DNA from: Manis javanica
Taxonomy: Eukaryota; Chordata; Mammalia; Pholidota; Manidae
Reading direction: 5' to 3'
DNA: 64,000 nucleotides
NCBI RefSeq assembly: GCF_040802235.1
Contig: NC_133166.1
Coordinates: 4,340,001 to 4,404,000 of the forward strand
In this document: one piece after another, positions 36,901-52,056 of the stretch
Layout: each line of letters opens with the position of its first letter
Position numbering within the stretch: position 1 is the first letter of the stretch
The notes under the pieces: model-generated
Seen by the model: the letters and a program-made list of their open reading frames with translations, nothing else
Told to the model about the DNA's origin: nothing
Databases searched by the model: none
Program-made: the position numbers and the translations under genes

Positions 36901-39900
36901 AAGCTAGTAAATGTAGCACCAGAATTCGAATCTGTGCCCAACTGTCCATCTCTGGGAACATTCCTGGCTCGGTCAGGCACTCCAGCGAGGTCGCCCTGGA
37001 GGAGGCCTGCTGCAGGCTCTGGTTCTGCTGGGGGTGATGTGAACAAGCTGTTCTCCACGTGACCAGGAGGAGCAGAGCTTCCTGGGAAGAGTCAAGGACG
37101 AACCCGGGGAAAGAACTAGATCAAGCCCCCGTTATTAGGTGTTCTCAGGCCAGAAATGGGAAACAAAGCGGGTCAAGAGCCAGGCAGGGGCAGGAGCCAA
37201 AATGGGTTGAAGGGCATGTGTAAAAACAGGAGCAAAATCAGTGCATGAAATAAGCAAAGGGGGAAATAAATTAGCATGTTTGATGTCTTGATCTGGGTGA
37301 TAGTCACATGAGTGTACACACATGTCAAAATTCATCAAGCTATACACTACATTTTTTAGTATATACCTCAATAAAAAGAAAGAAGAGCAAACTAAGAGGG
37401 TGCAGAGGGGATGGCAGGGGCTGGGCTGTGCAGCCCTGCACCTTCACCCAGAACCCAGTAGCTCAGCCTTGGCTTAAAGGCGCCCTGTCGGGGTGCTCAG
37501 CTATATGACCTCACTTACATGCTGCATCTAATACAAATGAACTCACAGAAACAGAGAAGAGTTTGGTGGTTACCAGAGGTGGGGTGCACGGGGTATGGGA
37601 AATGCGTGAAGGTAGTCTTAAGGTATAAACTTCCAGTTATAAGTAAGTCCTGGGGATATGATTACAGCATAATGACTATAGTTAACAATACTGTATTGTA
37701 TATCTGAAAGCTGCTTATAAGCAAGTAGATCTTAAAAGTTCTCCCTGCAAGAAAAAAAATGAACTATGTGAAGTGATGGATGTCAGCTAAATTTGTGTGA
37801 AAATCATATCACAATAGAGCTGACCCTTGAACAGTGCAGGGGTTAGGGGCCCTGGCCCCTGGCACATTGAAAGTCTACATGTAACTTCTAACTCCTCCAA
37901 AATTTAATACAAATATAGCCTACTGTTGACTGGAAGACTTACTGATAACATAAATAGCTAATTAACACAAATTTTGTGTTATTTACATTATATACTATAT
38001 ACTTACAATAAAGTAAGCCAGAGAAAACAATGATTTTTCAATTTGCTGCAAATCTCCAACAATTTTTCCAATATATTTATTTTAAAAATCCATCTATAAG
38101 TGGACCTGTGCAGTTCAAACCCACGTTGTTCAAAAGTCAACTATGTATACATATATTAAATAATTACATTGCATATCTTAAACATAGTGTTATATGTCAA
38201 CTATAGCTCAATAAAATGAAAAAAATTTGCATGCATAAAATACAGTATCACTATAAAAAAAAGAATATTACAATGAAATCCCATATAACCTGGCATTTAG
38301 ATTCAACCACTGTCAACATTCTGCCATGTCCTCTGTATTTATGTAGATATAATACTTTTTTTTTCCTGAACCACGTGAGATCATGAACATTTCCTCTCAT
38401 AAATGTCTCTTCAAAGAACAAGAGATTTCTTATATAACCTAAATTACCAATTAAGTGGAATTACCAAATTAAAAAATAACTGATACAATACAGATTCTGT
38501 ATTTGAGTATTTCCCAAATATGTGAATAGCATGGGCCCTCCATTTTGTGCAACGCCCCTCAATTTGTATTCATCTGATTGTTTCTCCAGGCTCAGTCAAG
38601 TTTCTGCATTAGTGGCAGGAATCCCACAGGAGGACTGTGGATCCTGCACAGAACACCAGGGATGCACCTGACAACCGTTTTCCCCATGACAGGGGACATA
38701 CGTCACCTATAGTAGACACTCGACTAAGGTGCTGTCTGCCAGGGCTCTACAGTCAAAGTGCCTTTTTCCCTGAGAAACTAGAGGTCTGTGGGGAGACGCA
38801 CTGAGACTGGGTAAGTACTCTGCTCCCCAACAAACTTTTACCCAGTCCTGAATCGAATACTTCATCTGTGGTTGCAAAATGAAGATTTTCCAACTTTATC
38901 CTTCCTTTACATTTATTAATTGGCAATTCTGTATAGAAAGGAACTTCCCCTTCCCCATTTACTTGTTTTTCAGTATTGGTATGGACTCATGTAACCTCTT
39001 GTCTCCCAGTATTTTACAGTTCACTACTGTTACTCATTTTGACGCTCAGACTCTTTCAGTCAAACTAGCTCTTGTGTTTCTTTGACACGCTCCTGTCTGA
39101 GCACTTCCACACTTCCTGGCACAAGATATTCTGGGCTTATCTTGTGCTTTCCCTGCCCCTTCTCCAAGGAGCTCTTGGTTTCTTTTAGTGGATAATAAAG
39201 TTTTAAAACCAAGAGTTGGACGCTCATAGCTGCTGGGATGGCATTGCTCCTAGGCCCCTTCAGCAGACGCAGCCGGGAAATTGGCGTGTGTGTGTGTGTG
39301 TGTGTGAGTTTATATAAGACTTCTAATTCCAGTCTAACACCAATGGGTTCCTCCGTGCCTTCCCCAGTCCATGCCTGTATTTTTTTTCTTTTATAGTGAG
39401 ACCCCTACCTCCCAAATATATCAATATAGTGATTCATTTGCTCAATCCTAAAAATGACATTAAATAATTTTAGAACTTTTAAAGCAATCTTTTTAAATTA
39501 AAAAATTTTTATTTTATCGAATGTACATCACAGTGGTTCAATAGTCACCCTCCCCCTTGGTAACCACTAGTCACTTCCCAGTGTCTATGAGTCTAATACT
39601 GTTTAAGCAAAGATATCTTTTGATTTTCATTTGAAAAGGTTCACTCTAGATACTATGTCAATAACTGGTCATTGAGGATCAAGAATAGAAGGAGAGGTCA
39701 GTCAGGAATCTATTACATAGTCCAGATAAGAGGAAGCATGAAGACTAGTCACAGCACATGTCTCCTGGAGTCTCCTGCAAAACCTCTAAGTACACCCTGG
39801 ACCAGGACAGACGCTTTGGTTCCATGAAATGAATATTAATGCAAAAGGTCAGGTGGACGGTCTTGCTATAATTCTATTTATATGTTATTTTAAATAGTGT

Positions 39901-42900
39901 TCTGCACAATCACTAAAATAACAGACCATGTATAGCATATGGGATGGGGGCAGAGTGCTCAAAATCTCCACAGAGCTTGTACCTGGAGCAGTAATGGTAC
40001 AGTAACAATCCTGATAAAAACATACCAGTGTGATGAAGGGGTGTATAAGGACTGCTGAGTTATGCACACGAATATAAAAGCAAAATACAGAAGGGCCAGA
40101 GGGAACCACCTGACAGCACTTCAGTGGGGACATGTGAGTAAATGAAGTCAAGAGAAAGAGCATGGGGTGAACAGGCAATGTGTGCGCACCATATGCCCCT
40201 GTAGCTTGCTTCATCCAGATACTTTTACTTGCTGGCACAAGTTATTTATGTGCTGGAAAAAAGGCCTATGAACGACTGTGACCACCGACATTACGCTGAC
40301 ATTCTCCTATATCCTAATCACATATAAGCTACTTCCCATCACAGAATCACTTACTAAAGGAAAATTGATGCCATTTACTAAATACTACAGTTAGGCAGGA
40401 ATGATATGTTCTTATTCAATCCAATAGAAGAAGCTGTGAACTAGTTATAATTCAGTCCCGTTTCTTAGATGAGGAAATGAGGCTCAGAGAGGTTAAGTAA
40501 CTTCCATAGTCAGACCAATAATACTGGGTAGAGGTGTGATACAATCCCAAGTGTGTGGCCCTACTCTCTCCCCAGTGTGATGACACTTTGGGAATGAATG
40601 ACCAGAAAGGACAGGAGGTGGAGGCAGGCCATGGAGGCAGGGCGGATGGAGAAGGCCAGGCACCGGGAGACGCAAAGCCACCTCAATCTCCCCAGCAGCT
40701 TGGTCCCGAACCTGAGGTCCAAGTTCATTAGAAAGTGTCAGCAAACATCACAGAGGCAACAAGAGCAGCTGTGTGGTCGACGGCTGGGCTGTGAAGACCT
40801 TCCCCAGAGCACCGAGGGTTACTCTGTGTGGAGTCAGAAAGACGGGTGGCAGGGTGGAGAGGATCACAGGCATGGAGTTCCCCCAGGAGGGATGAAGGCC
40901 GGACCCACGGAAGTGAAGGGCCTGATCAGATCAAGCACATCATCAAAAATGTCACGTGGGTCTTCACTGACAAAGAGGCTTAATTTGTATGAAACAATAT
41001 GGAAGCCCAGTTAGATGTGGCTAAGGGATTTTAGCCTAATGGAAAATAATTACTTAAATTTACAAAAAAAGGTTCTGGAATCTTTATTCCTGAATATTGC
41101 TTTTAAAAAGATCTTATTATATCCAAAAGGCACTGAGTTTTTTCTTTAACTTAGTAGCAAGTTATTTAGCTTCTCTGAACCTATTTCTCATTTGCAAAAC
41201 TTCATAGAATTCCTATAAGGATTAAATGGAGTCTGCCACAGGGCCAGCACACAGAAACCAATAAATGGTAGCTATTATTTTTATGTCTATGCATCAGGCA
41301 CCATGGTAAGTGCCAGAGATACAAAGACATAGGGTTCCTTTGTCACATCCTGTGTTATTTTCTTTAGTGCATTTATAATTGTTTGACTTCACCTGTACTT
41401 AACCGATTTACTTGTTTATCTCATCTGCTACAACTCTCAAGCATATAAACTGTGAAAGCAGACCTTGGATAACTGGCACCTTAAACGGAGCCACAACCTG
41501 AAACTAGACCCAACTTTGCCAAGTCTTTTTGGATCATCTCTCCTACAAAGATGCCTTTTAAAAGCTAGCTTTTGTAGTTCTTGCAACAAAGAAACCCTAT
41601 TGTGTAGAAGGCCTTGAGAGTCTAAGTATGGTAGTGAATCAAAGATTAGTTGACTCCAACAATATGAGCAGAACTTACAACAACTGGTACCATTATCTAG
41701 ACAGTGGGTCATGAGATATCTTTGCAAATACACATTCTAAATAGATCATCATGTGACTGCCCTTGTACTGTTCACCATGTAAGAACTTATTCACTATGTA
41801 AGAATTGTTCACCACGTAAGAACTTGTTCATTATGCTTCAGAAGATTGGAGACTGTTGAGAATTAGGCTTGGGGTTGATTAATGATTGTGCATTGAGTCC
41901 CCTATACAGAATTTTATTGTTGTTAACAACCATTTGATCAATAAATATGAGAGATGCCCTCTCAAAAAAAAAAAAAAGAAGTCAAAGAAGACCTAAATAA
42001 ATGGAGAGACCCTGTTCACAAAAAAATATATAAATAAATAAATAAATAAATAAATAAATAGATCATCATGACTTTCACATGACAGAAATGCTGAAATGGC
42101 AAATGCTTTTTCCTCAAGAACCGCAAATGAAAAAGAGACATCCAAGTTCATCAGAGCTGGGTATTTACTGCCAGAGGGCTTTTGTACCAGCAGCATACCA
42201 GAGAGAACCAAGGGCCTTGCTCTTCCTAAGAGCTCTGTTCTTTCTGTCTCTATTATGGTAAGACAGTGCACAGATGTTCCCCTTAAGGTACTCAGAACTC
42301 AATGTGCTGAGCCCAAACCAAAAAACATTTATAGGGCACCTACTTACTAGGAATATGAAAGATACCACGTGAGATAGAGAGGATTCAAAGATAAAGAAGG
42401 CCTGGTCCCCATCCCCCAAAAGCTTACAGTCGAGTGGAGAAGGCCAAGAATATGAACCACTAATGATAAAAGACCAAAAACACTGCTTAAGGGTAACAGC
42501 TGAGCCATGGAAGATGTTCATATTCAAGGAGAGGAGAGGAGAGACCCCAGGCTGGGAAAACAACACAGAACACAACACAGGAACATTTGGAGTCTTTAGA
42601 GTTCACAGCACATCACAAAGGGTTGCAGACCATTGTGCCTGGAACAGAGTCTAACTGGAGACGGTTAAAGGATGTCCTGGGATGACACACTGGGCAGTCT
42701 AGACTTGATTCTATAATAATGGCGAGGAAAGCTTGACAGAGTGGAGTTGGGAAGCTGTGTTTTAATGTCCTTGAGGCTGTGATCCCTTCCTTCCTGGTCC
42801 TGAGGCCCCTGAGGCTGCAGTGCTAGATGGCGGATGGGTCTGGCCTTGACTAACAGGACAGGCACCTTCCCCAGCAGGAAGGCAAGGAGTGGGGAAGATG

Positions 42901-45900
42901 ATCCCATGGCAACAGGGACTGAGACACAGAGCAAATCTGCAGATGCTGTTCTAAGGAGCAAGCTTGCTGCACTCTAAGTCTGTGTCCCTCATACACAAGA
43001 CAGCTAACGGGCAGAATACACAGCAGTGCCCCAGAAGGGCCAAAAATCTTAACAGACCCCTCACCCAAGAAGATATACAGATGGAAAATAAGCATATGAA
43101 AAGGTGCCCCACATCATAAGTCACCAGAGAAATGCAAATTAAAATGAGTTATCACCACACACCTCATAGACTGGCCAAATTCCAGAACACTGACAACATC
43201 AAATGTTGGTGAGGATGTGGAGCAACAGGAATTCTCATTAACTACTGTTGAGAATGCAAAATAGATGGCCACTTTGGAAGACAGTTTGGTGGTTTCTTAC
43301 AAAACTAAACATACTCTTACCACATGATGCAGTGATCATGTTCCTTTTTTTTGACCCAAAGAATTGGAAAACTCATGTCCACACACAGAAAACTGCATAT
43401 GGCTGATTATAGCAGCTTTATTCATAATTGCCAAAACTTGGGAGCAACCAAGATGTTCTTCAATAGGTGAATGGATAAACTGTGGTACATCCAGATGATG
43501 GAATATTATTCAGCGTGAAAAGCTATTAAGTGTGAGCTATCAAGCCATGAAAAGCTACAGAAGAACCTTAAATGCATATCACTAAGTGAAAGAAGTCAAT
43601 CTCAAAAGGCTACATACATCCTGTATGATTCCAGCTATACGATATTGTGAAAAAGGCAACTCTATAGAGACTTTGAAAAGGTCAGTGGTTGCCAGGGTTT
43701 AATAGGTGAGCGCAGAGGATTTTTAGGGCAGTGAAAGTACTCTGTACAATGCCATAATGATGGAGAAGTGTCACTATACATGTATCTAAGCCCACAGAAA
43801 GTGTGACTCTGGCAGGGGATGTAGATAATGGAGAAAAACTTTGCATGTGTGGGGTCAGGGAGTATATGGCAAATCTCTGTACCTTCCCCCTCAATTTTTA
43901 GTGAACCTAAAAGTGCTCTAAAAAAGTTAAGTCTTAGGAAAAAATGTATATGTGTATGCACACACAGAGTAGCTGTTAGTACTGGTCCTGAGGACAGCAG
44001 GAGAAGGAAGGCATCAGAAACAACTGTCCAAGTGCAGAGGTGAGTGGCCACATTTCCCCTCAGGACACCGATGCCCTCAGCTCTTCGCATCCAGGGCCTG
44101 GGCCAGGTTCCTACAGCTGCAGCTTTTCACAGGTCCCCCCCGGACAGGGCTTCCTGCTCTGCCAGCTGATGAGAGTCAACTGCTGGGCCCGCCAGGACCA
44201 GGCTTCCACACTGGGTCTGGCCCACTCCTGCCTGGCACAACCTTCTTTCCCACCATCCCTGTGCCAGGCCAGGCTTCCAAAGCAACCATGAAGCCCAGAG
44301 AGCCACTGAGTGTGACCAGCGTGAGTCCTTCCCAAATCAGCTCCAGCACCCTTGGAAGCACCCAGGGCTCTGCATGCTGGCAAAGCGGGAAGGACCCTGC
44401 TCTGGGATAACCCTTGGTAAACTTTTATGAAATATCTGCCCCATACCAAGTACCACAGTGGAGTCTGAGATGTATATGACAGCCCCTGTCCTTAAGTGCA
44501 CAGTCACTGAGCCCAACCTAACTGCAGTAGCCCCTAACTAGTCCTTCCCTACCTCCAATCTGTTCTTACAAAGTAAGTGAGGTGAGAGTTTAAGATGCAA
44601 ATCTGATTATGTTACTTATATTTGGACTTATATCCCTGACTGCTCTGGATGGACTCTAAAATCCAAGCTTCACAAGGCTCTCCATGATCAGACCCCTGCA
44701 CACCTCTCTAATCTCTTTATACCACTCACTCTGCCCCCTTGCTCAACAAGTCCCAAAATACTGGTGAGAAACCACGTCTGTTCTCCCCTAAGAGGCCCCA
44801 CACATGCTGCTGGATAACTCAGCCCAAGTACCACTTCCTCAGACAGCCCTCCCCAGTGTCCCCGACTGTGATGCTCCCCACATGGCCTCTGTTCCAAAGG
44901 ACTTATCTCAGCCAGAATTCTGTACCTCCTGGGAAGCCATCTCCCCTGCCAGGCCGTGAGCTCCCAGGACCAAGTCCGCCTTCATCACTGATAGGTCCTG
45001 GTGTACAGTGCAGTGCTGGCAAGCGTCAAATGATTGAGAACATGAATAAATAGAGACAAAAGGTGAAAAAGAATAATTGCCATAAAGCAGAGCATGAACC
45101 ATCATGCCAGAGTCAGAAGGGTACTGGCGTGCATCTGATAACTAATTTTAGTCCAATGTCCTCATGTGCAAGGAGTGAAATGGACTCTAAGGTGAGGTGC
45201 CTTCTGGTCACCTACGATCCACACAGCTGTTCTCACTGTTAAGCAGTGTGATAAGAGCGCTCCTTCAGTTCTTCAGTGTGCATCATTTTTCTGTTCCAGT
45301 GTTCATATGATGTGTGCAACAGACTGAGAACATAAAGGCTTAGAGTGTTTACTGAGACTTAAAAGCAATGAAACTTTACAAGGAAGAATGTCAAGACCGT
45401 TGGCCCCTGGACTTTCCTCCCTCTAAGGGACACTGGAGAAGGGATGGAAGGCCAGTCATAGTTACCAGCACCCAGACTCATCTGAGCTGAGCCTCTAGTG
45501 CCCATATGAATGGCACTATGTGAGAGCTGGAGAGAAGCGTGAGGCGCCTCGTCTCAGCTTTGCTGACTGCTCACAGTATTGCGTAGTACCATCAGATGGC
45601 AGGAGCTTAATGCACACTAGTTTCAGAGTCAGCCAGCAGGTACTGAATACAGACCATGTGTCAGAGCTTTCTCCATGGATTATCTCATTTAATAGGTGCC
45701 ATCATCTGTTTTGAAAATAAGAAAAATCTTGGCCAGAGAGGTCGGGTGAACCTCACCAAGCAAGGTACAGCTAAGTAAGAACGTCTCTCTTTGCTTTCTG
45801 AAAAATTAAAGAACCCTTACACATGCTCATCACATGTGGAAGAGGTTTAAAAAAATCTAAAGAGACATTTGAAAGACATCGTTACATTTCCTAAAAATGA

Positions 45901-48900
45901 TGTTTGCTAGTGTGGCTAGTTGATGAAACTTAAATAGGGAACAGAGGGCTCAGAAGGGAAACTTTTTTTTTAACGTTAAAAAATAAAAAAAGATCCAGGG
46001 CGGGGTGGAAGGCTGATTTTCAAAGGAAATTGAGACCCAGCAGTCTCCAGGATCAAATACCCCAGGCTAAAAGGCCGTGGTAAGTAGCTGGAGGAGAGGG
46101 ATTCCTAACACACTGACAAGCATCATAGCAAAGCCTGGAACTGTCTTGTGACATCCCCATGCAAACAGGGACTACTAGCTGACCCAGTGAGATGCCACTT
46201 CCATCTAAGAATGGCAAATTGAAAACTGACATAATAAGCAGCAGTAAGGAAGCAGGGAAAGCGCAGCTCCCCTACAATGCTAATAGGAGTGTAAATTGGT
46301 TTTCTGGAGGGCAGCTGGAAATACCTTTTAAATTTGGAGTGTGGACACTTAGTGACCCTCTAACTGAACTCCACCCTTAAGTTTGACCCGAGAGCAATGG
46401 TTCTCGAAGCGTCATCTGGAATCTGAGGCTCTTTTAGGAGGTTTGTGATTTTAAAGCTGTTTTCACATTAATACTAAATTGTCGATTGCTTTCTTATTCT
46501 CATTCTCTCATTAATGTATACAGTCAGTTTCCAAAAGCTACTGACATGAGATATTGCAACATATGATGGAGAAGCAGAGAGGAGAATGCAGTGATCTTCA
46601 ATTAAGCCAGACATTAAGGAGATTTGCACAAATGGAAAACAATGCCACTTCTCTGAAGTTTTTGAAGGTATTTTTTAATAAAAACAAGTATATTAACATA
46701 TAATGGGCTTCTTCTTATTTAAAGTTGATGGACTTTTTTAATTTTTAAAATGATAAATACCATTAGATATAACCCACACACAAAAGCTCTTTGGAATCCT
46801 CAATAAAATTTAAGAATATAAAATGTAAAGCGGTCCTAAGACCAAAAAGTTCTAGAACCACTGCTCTAGAGAAACACGTTTTGCATGAGGAAGCCCATCC
46901 AAGGATGTTCACTGAACCACTGTGTATAGTAGAGAAAATGGAATGAACTTACATGTCCATTAACAGAATGGTTAAGTGAACTAGGAGAGAGTAATACTAT
47001 GGAAAATTATGCCACACCTAAGAGAATGTGGCAGATCTACATGCACTGACATGAAAATATCTCCAGCACAGATAGCAGGTATATGAGCAAATTGCAAAGT
47101 CCTAATACGTGCCATAATATTTTGTTATTAAAGATTTAATAATAATAAAATGCAAATAAAATCATGTTTTTCCATAGGAATATATAGCATAAAAGGATTT
47201 TCACTAAATAGTAAGAGTATAGCTGACCCTTGGACAACACAGGTTTGAGCTGCGCAAATTTGCTTATGCATGGATACTTTCAATAAATACACAGTACCTG
47301 TAAGTAAATGTGGATTTCTTTTTTCACATTATCTTTTCATTTTTGATATCTAGTGTTAGTTATATGTGTAACATCTGTTTTGTGTTATATACGACTATAT
47401 TAATGTCAGTACTAACAGATGATTCATTTTGTAAACAGAAGATATAATCTTAGGGTATTGATAAATACAGTACAGTATTGTAAATGTATTTTCTCTTAAG
47501 ACTTTCTTAGCAACATTTACTTTTCTTTAGCTTACTCTATAGGATGAATACAGTACATAATACACATAATATACCAAACATACATTAACTGACTGTTATG
47601 TGATCGGTAAGGCTTCAAGTCAACAGTAGGCTATTAGTAGTTAAGTTTTGGGGGAGTCTAAAGTTATACACAGATTTTCAATTGTACAGGGGATCGGCAC
47701 CCCTAATCCCTGCACTGTTCAAGAATCAACTATAGTTGCCTCTGGGAAAGAGACCAAGATTGGGTGTGTCCAAAAAAAAGGGCAAAGCTTTCATTTTCTC
47801 TCACTGTCTGAACTTTAACACGACACAGACATACAGGTATTTGGCAAATTAAAATGATGTACCTGGTAAATTCCATCCATTGCCACACCAGCAGCATGGC
47901 AGTGGGACCGACCAGAGCTGGTGCAGTGACTAGCATCTCAAGGCAATCTTACTGCCCACAGCCTCTCATCAGCTAAAACAATGAATCCAAGTACAGCCTA
48001 TTCATCCTTTATCCTGAATATATTCACCACTTCCCAAACCAATTTGGAAGCTGCAATATTTCTCAAAGCATTTCCATTTTATTTAGCCCATCCGAATCTG
48101 GTACAACTCCCTGCCACCACAAAGACAGTAGTAAGAGCAGTTATCAAAATGAAAAGAAAACCTTCATGACATGCCAAAATGCAGAAATAGTGGTTCTCAT
48201 AACTATCAAAAAGGTTCAATAACTGAGATAACTTGACAAGTGCCTAATAAGGACCTCCTGATAATGAACCTCTTCTTCTAATTCAGTGGTATTTTAAATA
48301 TTTAATGTACTGCAAGGAATTTATACCTAAAGATGCAACAATTTGTGCTTGGCAAGTCAGTCACTTTGACCCCTGAGCTTCAGTTTTCTTGCTGTGGCTC
48401 CAATATTCTATTACTTAATTAACTCAGGTTTCTCCTTGCATCCAGACACAAGCCAGTATGAAAGCAGTAACAGAATGGTCTGGTATTTTATGAGAATTAG
48501 TAGACCAGTGGAATAATACACATAGCCCTAAAATAGACTCACTTGCATAAGAATTTACTACAAGATAAGGAAATCATCATAGATCGATGGATAAGGAATG
48601 GGTTCCTCAATAAATAACAATGGGGGAATTATCAGCTAGAGTCTTGATTTACACCATCAAAAGAACAAAACAGAATGAAGAGGTGAATGTTTAAATAAAA
48701 TTGTTGGAGATAATTAGAAAAAAATGGGCATTTAACTCCTAAAGATGAGCTACATCAATCTAATCATAACAGAATTGAATAAAAAAATAAAAGACGGACA
48801 GTTTTGATGTCTTAAAATAACTTCCACTCATCGAAATGTACCATAACCATAATTCAAAGGTAACTGACAACCGGGAAGAAAAGTATCAGCAATAAAGTAC

Positions 48901-51900
48901 GACGAAAAAGTATATGAAACTACATTATTTGCATATAATAAAATCCAACATGGAGAGACCAACATCCCCTTTGAAAGATAAACAAAAGACAAAAATCCAT
49001 GGAATTATATAAATGGTAAAAATACACAGGGAAAAATGTTCACAGTGATTGAATAAATGCCACTTAAAACAACAGCATACTGTTATTCATCTATTAAACA
49101 TAATCACTGAACGCTGCTGATGCTGGTCAGAAGGGCGCTCTCCTAACTGCTGGTGGGAGTGTTGGCGGAAGGACCGTTCTGGAAGGCGACCCAGCACGCA
49201 AATCGGGAGTCCTGGAAATGTTCGTACACTCTGACCTCATAATTAGACTTAGACAATTTACTGAAATACTGAGATCTTCATAGTGAAGAGGTTTGTGTTC
49301 AGGTGTGTTCTTTGCAATGCTGTTTTTATTAGCCAAAAAAATCTAGGAAAGGGTTAAATTTTGATATACCTATTCAGCATGCAATTTCATAGCCCACAAA
49401 AGTAAGTTTACAAGATTTAAGAACATGGTAAAATAGCCCGGATTTAGTGTTTGGTTTTTAAAAGTAGAATACCAGTTGTCAGTTATGTTATGTATATATA
49501 ACAAAGCCTGGGGGGGAAATACACCAAGTTCTGACAGTGGTTATCTCAGGTGATGGAATTACAGCTGTTTTCTCTTCCTCGTTTTCCCTTATTTTCTACA
49601 GTAAGCCTTACCTTTATAAACAGATAAATATGTACATATACGGTACAGAAAAGGAGCGCAAGCTTTAGAGAGAATGAATCATGGAAATGAGAAGAACCCT
49701 TCTTCCCCCGCCCCCCACACACACACCTTGTACCCCACACAGAGCCTAGCTTGCCTTAGTATCATACAGATTTTTCTAGGTCCCTTCTCCCTGGCAACCT
49801 ACATCTCCACGCTTCCCTCAGTGACCCAATGGCACACGGCTGTGCCCGCCTCACTCAGCCAAGACACAATGCTCCGAAAGTGCCTCCCCTTCTCCACTCT
49901 GAACCAAACTCACTGTCTCAGGGGTTTGAGGAAAAAGCAATCCAAGAAAGCAATCTGCAGAGGAACGGTGGTGCTTCCAAGTTTTTTTTAAGGATGTTGC
50001 TAAACCAAATTTAGTTCCAAGATGTGTGTGCAGTTTTTGCTGGGGGTGGGAATTCCATCTATTTTGAAAGAATAAATTTTTTTCCACAGCCTCATTTTCT
50101 TTTCTTCCTTTTTTTTGTGGAGGGATGGAAGACACAGAGAAAGGGGGTAGTAAATAATTAAATATGGATCTTCTAATTTACTGGTTCTCGAAGTCAGGGA
50201 AGAGTACTCACTGAAACAGAACAGATACTATTTGGGTAAGTTCTAGTATATTTTAAAAATTGATCTCATCATTACTAAATGGTTGCATATTATCTGTCAA
50301 TTCCTATTATTTCCTCTATTATCTATTACTATTATTCTAGTCTGCTGCAGTAACACTTTAAACACATAGGGTTTTAAATATTTTTGATGGTATTTTTTAA
50401 CACTAATTCTAGCTAAAGATACACAGAATTGCATCCTGTTAATTTACACACTCTACTGAATGCTTACTGTCTATCAATTGTTGTGCTGGAAGATATGGAC
50501 AGAGCAGCCAAAGGGACAAGACAGATGGTCCTTGCCCCCAGTGAACTTAGTCTGGTGGGAGACAGCATTCAACAAACACTTATATAAATAATTACCTAAC
50601 TGCAACTTGTGAAATATTAGGAAGGAAAGTTATAGTGTGTTAATGAGAATACATCAGGAAGTCCAACTAAAGTTACCCCTGAAAGAAACTATTTCTTTAA
50701 AACCAGGAGCACATCAACCTGCCTCTTATAATCTTCTGACAGAGTCACAGTTAGAGGGAGGGAGTTAGAGGTGGAAGGTAGATAAGGCAACTTTTTTTCC
50801 TACTTATTTGAAACAAGAAGGCAGGAATGCAAAACTATCCTGGAAAATGATTTCATCCTTCTGGAAACTGATACTGGTCTCCTTTCAATGTTGGGAGGGG
50901 AAGAGTGTTTACAAAGATTAATGTACAAAGAAGCCTTATGGGTAAGAGTAGAATATTTGAAAGAACCTAAATGTACATCAGTTGGGGAGTGCGTACGTGA
51001 ATTATAATATACTACGCTACGGAATAGTATTCTTCCTGCCTATTAAAAAACAGTGAGGTCGCACCTATGTACTGACATGCGATGCTCTCCAAAACATATT
51101 AAATGGGAAAATGCAAACCGCTATGGTATGACTCAATTTGATTTTTTTTAATTGTTATATTAATACAGAGAAAGGGGACTTATAAGCTGTATAAAGTGTC
51201 CACAGTGGTTACCTCTAGCACATGGTAAAGGAGGTTTATGAATTCTTTAGGTACAATAAAAATCCAAAATGTGTTAACAAAGAAAAACATGCACACATCA
51301 GTAGCCTCTCTGGGTAGCAGGCATCTTTCTGGAAGGGGACCAGGAGGCTCACTTGGAGATTTGGGTTTAAGGGTGAGTTGAGGATATGCTGTATGGAGCA
51401 TATGTTCTGAGACCCTCAGTGTCTGTAAGAATGAGACCCATTCTTACAGACACCCCTGAAAAGAATCCATCAATCACCGTTGACACCTAGTACATGCTGC
51501 AAAGCGGCCTGAATTCCCAAAGATGAGCCTAAATTCAGCCACAACTGAGCAGATGACTTCAGCCACCAGGCTGCCAACTCGGTTGGAGGCAACAGGAGGA
51601 GGATTGTGAGCTAATAGTGCTGGAAGCAGCTGCAGTTATAAATGTCCTTTGGTTCACTGGAGCTGGCATGCCTGCCCTGTAGTGACAGCAGCAGAGCAGG
51701 GCTAACCCGGAAGGACCAAGGCCTCTGCCTAGAACTGTGGCTACCCACTAGGAAGGCAACAGGGAGAGAAGGCTCCCTGGGCAAACAAGATACCCTGTCC
51801 CAGGGGTCCACTGGCTGCCCCCACAGTTCATCTGGTCCAGCCAGCCTGGCTGGGGCAAGACACATCCTGGCAGGAGACGGGGTCTCAGAGGCATCAGGGA

Positions 51901-52025
51901 ATCAAAGTAATCCCCAAGGGGCGGCTCGGCGTCAGGCCCTCCATGGCTCTACAGGGTTCTCCACACAGTTGTCACGCAACTACTTCCTAAATCTCCCTCT
52001 CTCCCTTCCCCCCAACCTCTCTCTC

Positions 52026-52056
<31 letters not shown>

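Noticed and set aside
40598-41014. 138-codon + strand frame in intron 1
   Set aside because: It runs from just downstream of a MIR into unique DNA on the strand opposite PANX1, with no recognisable domain.
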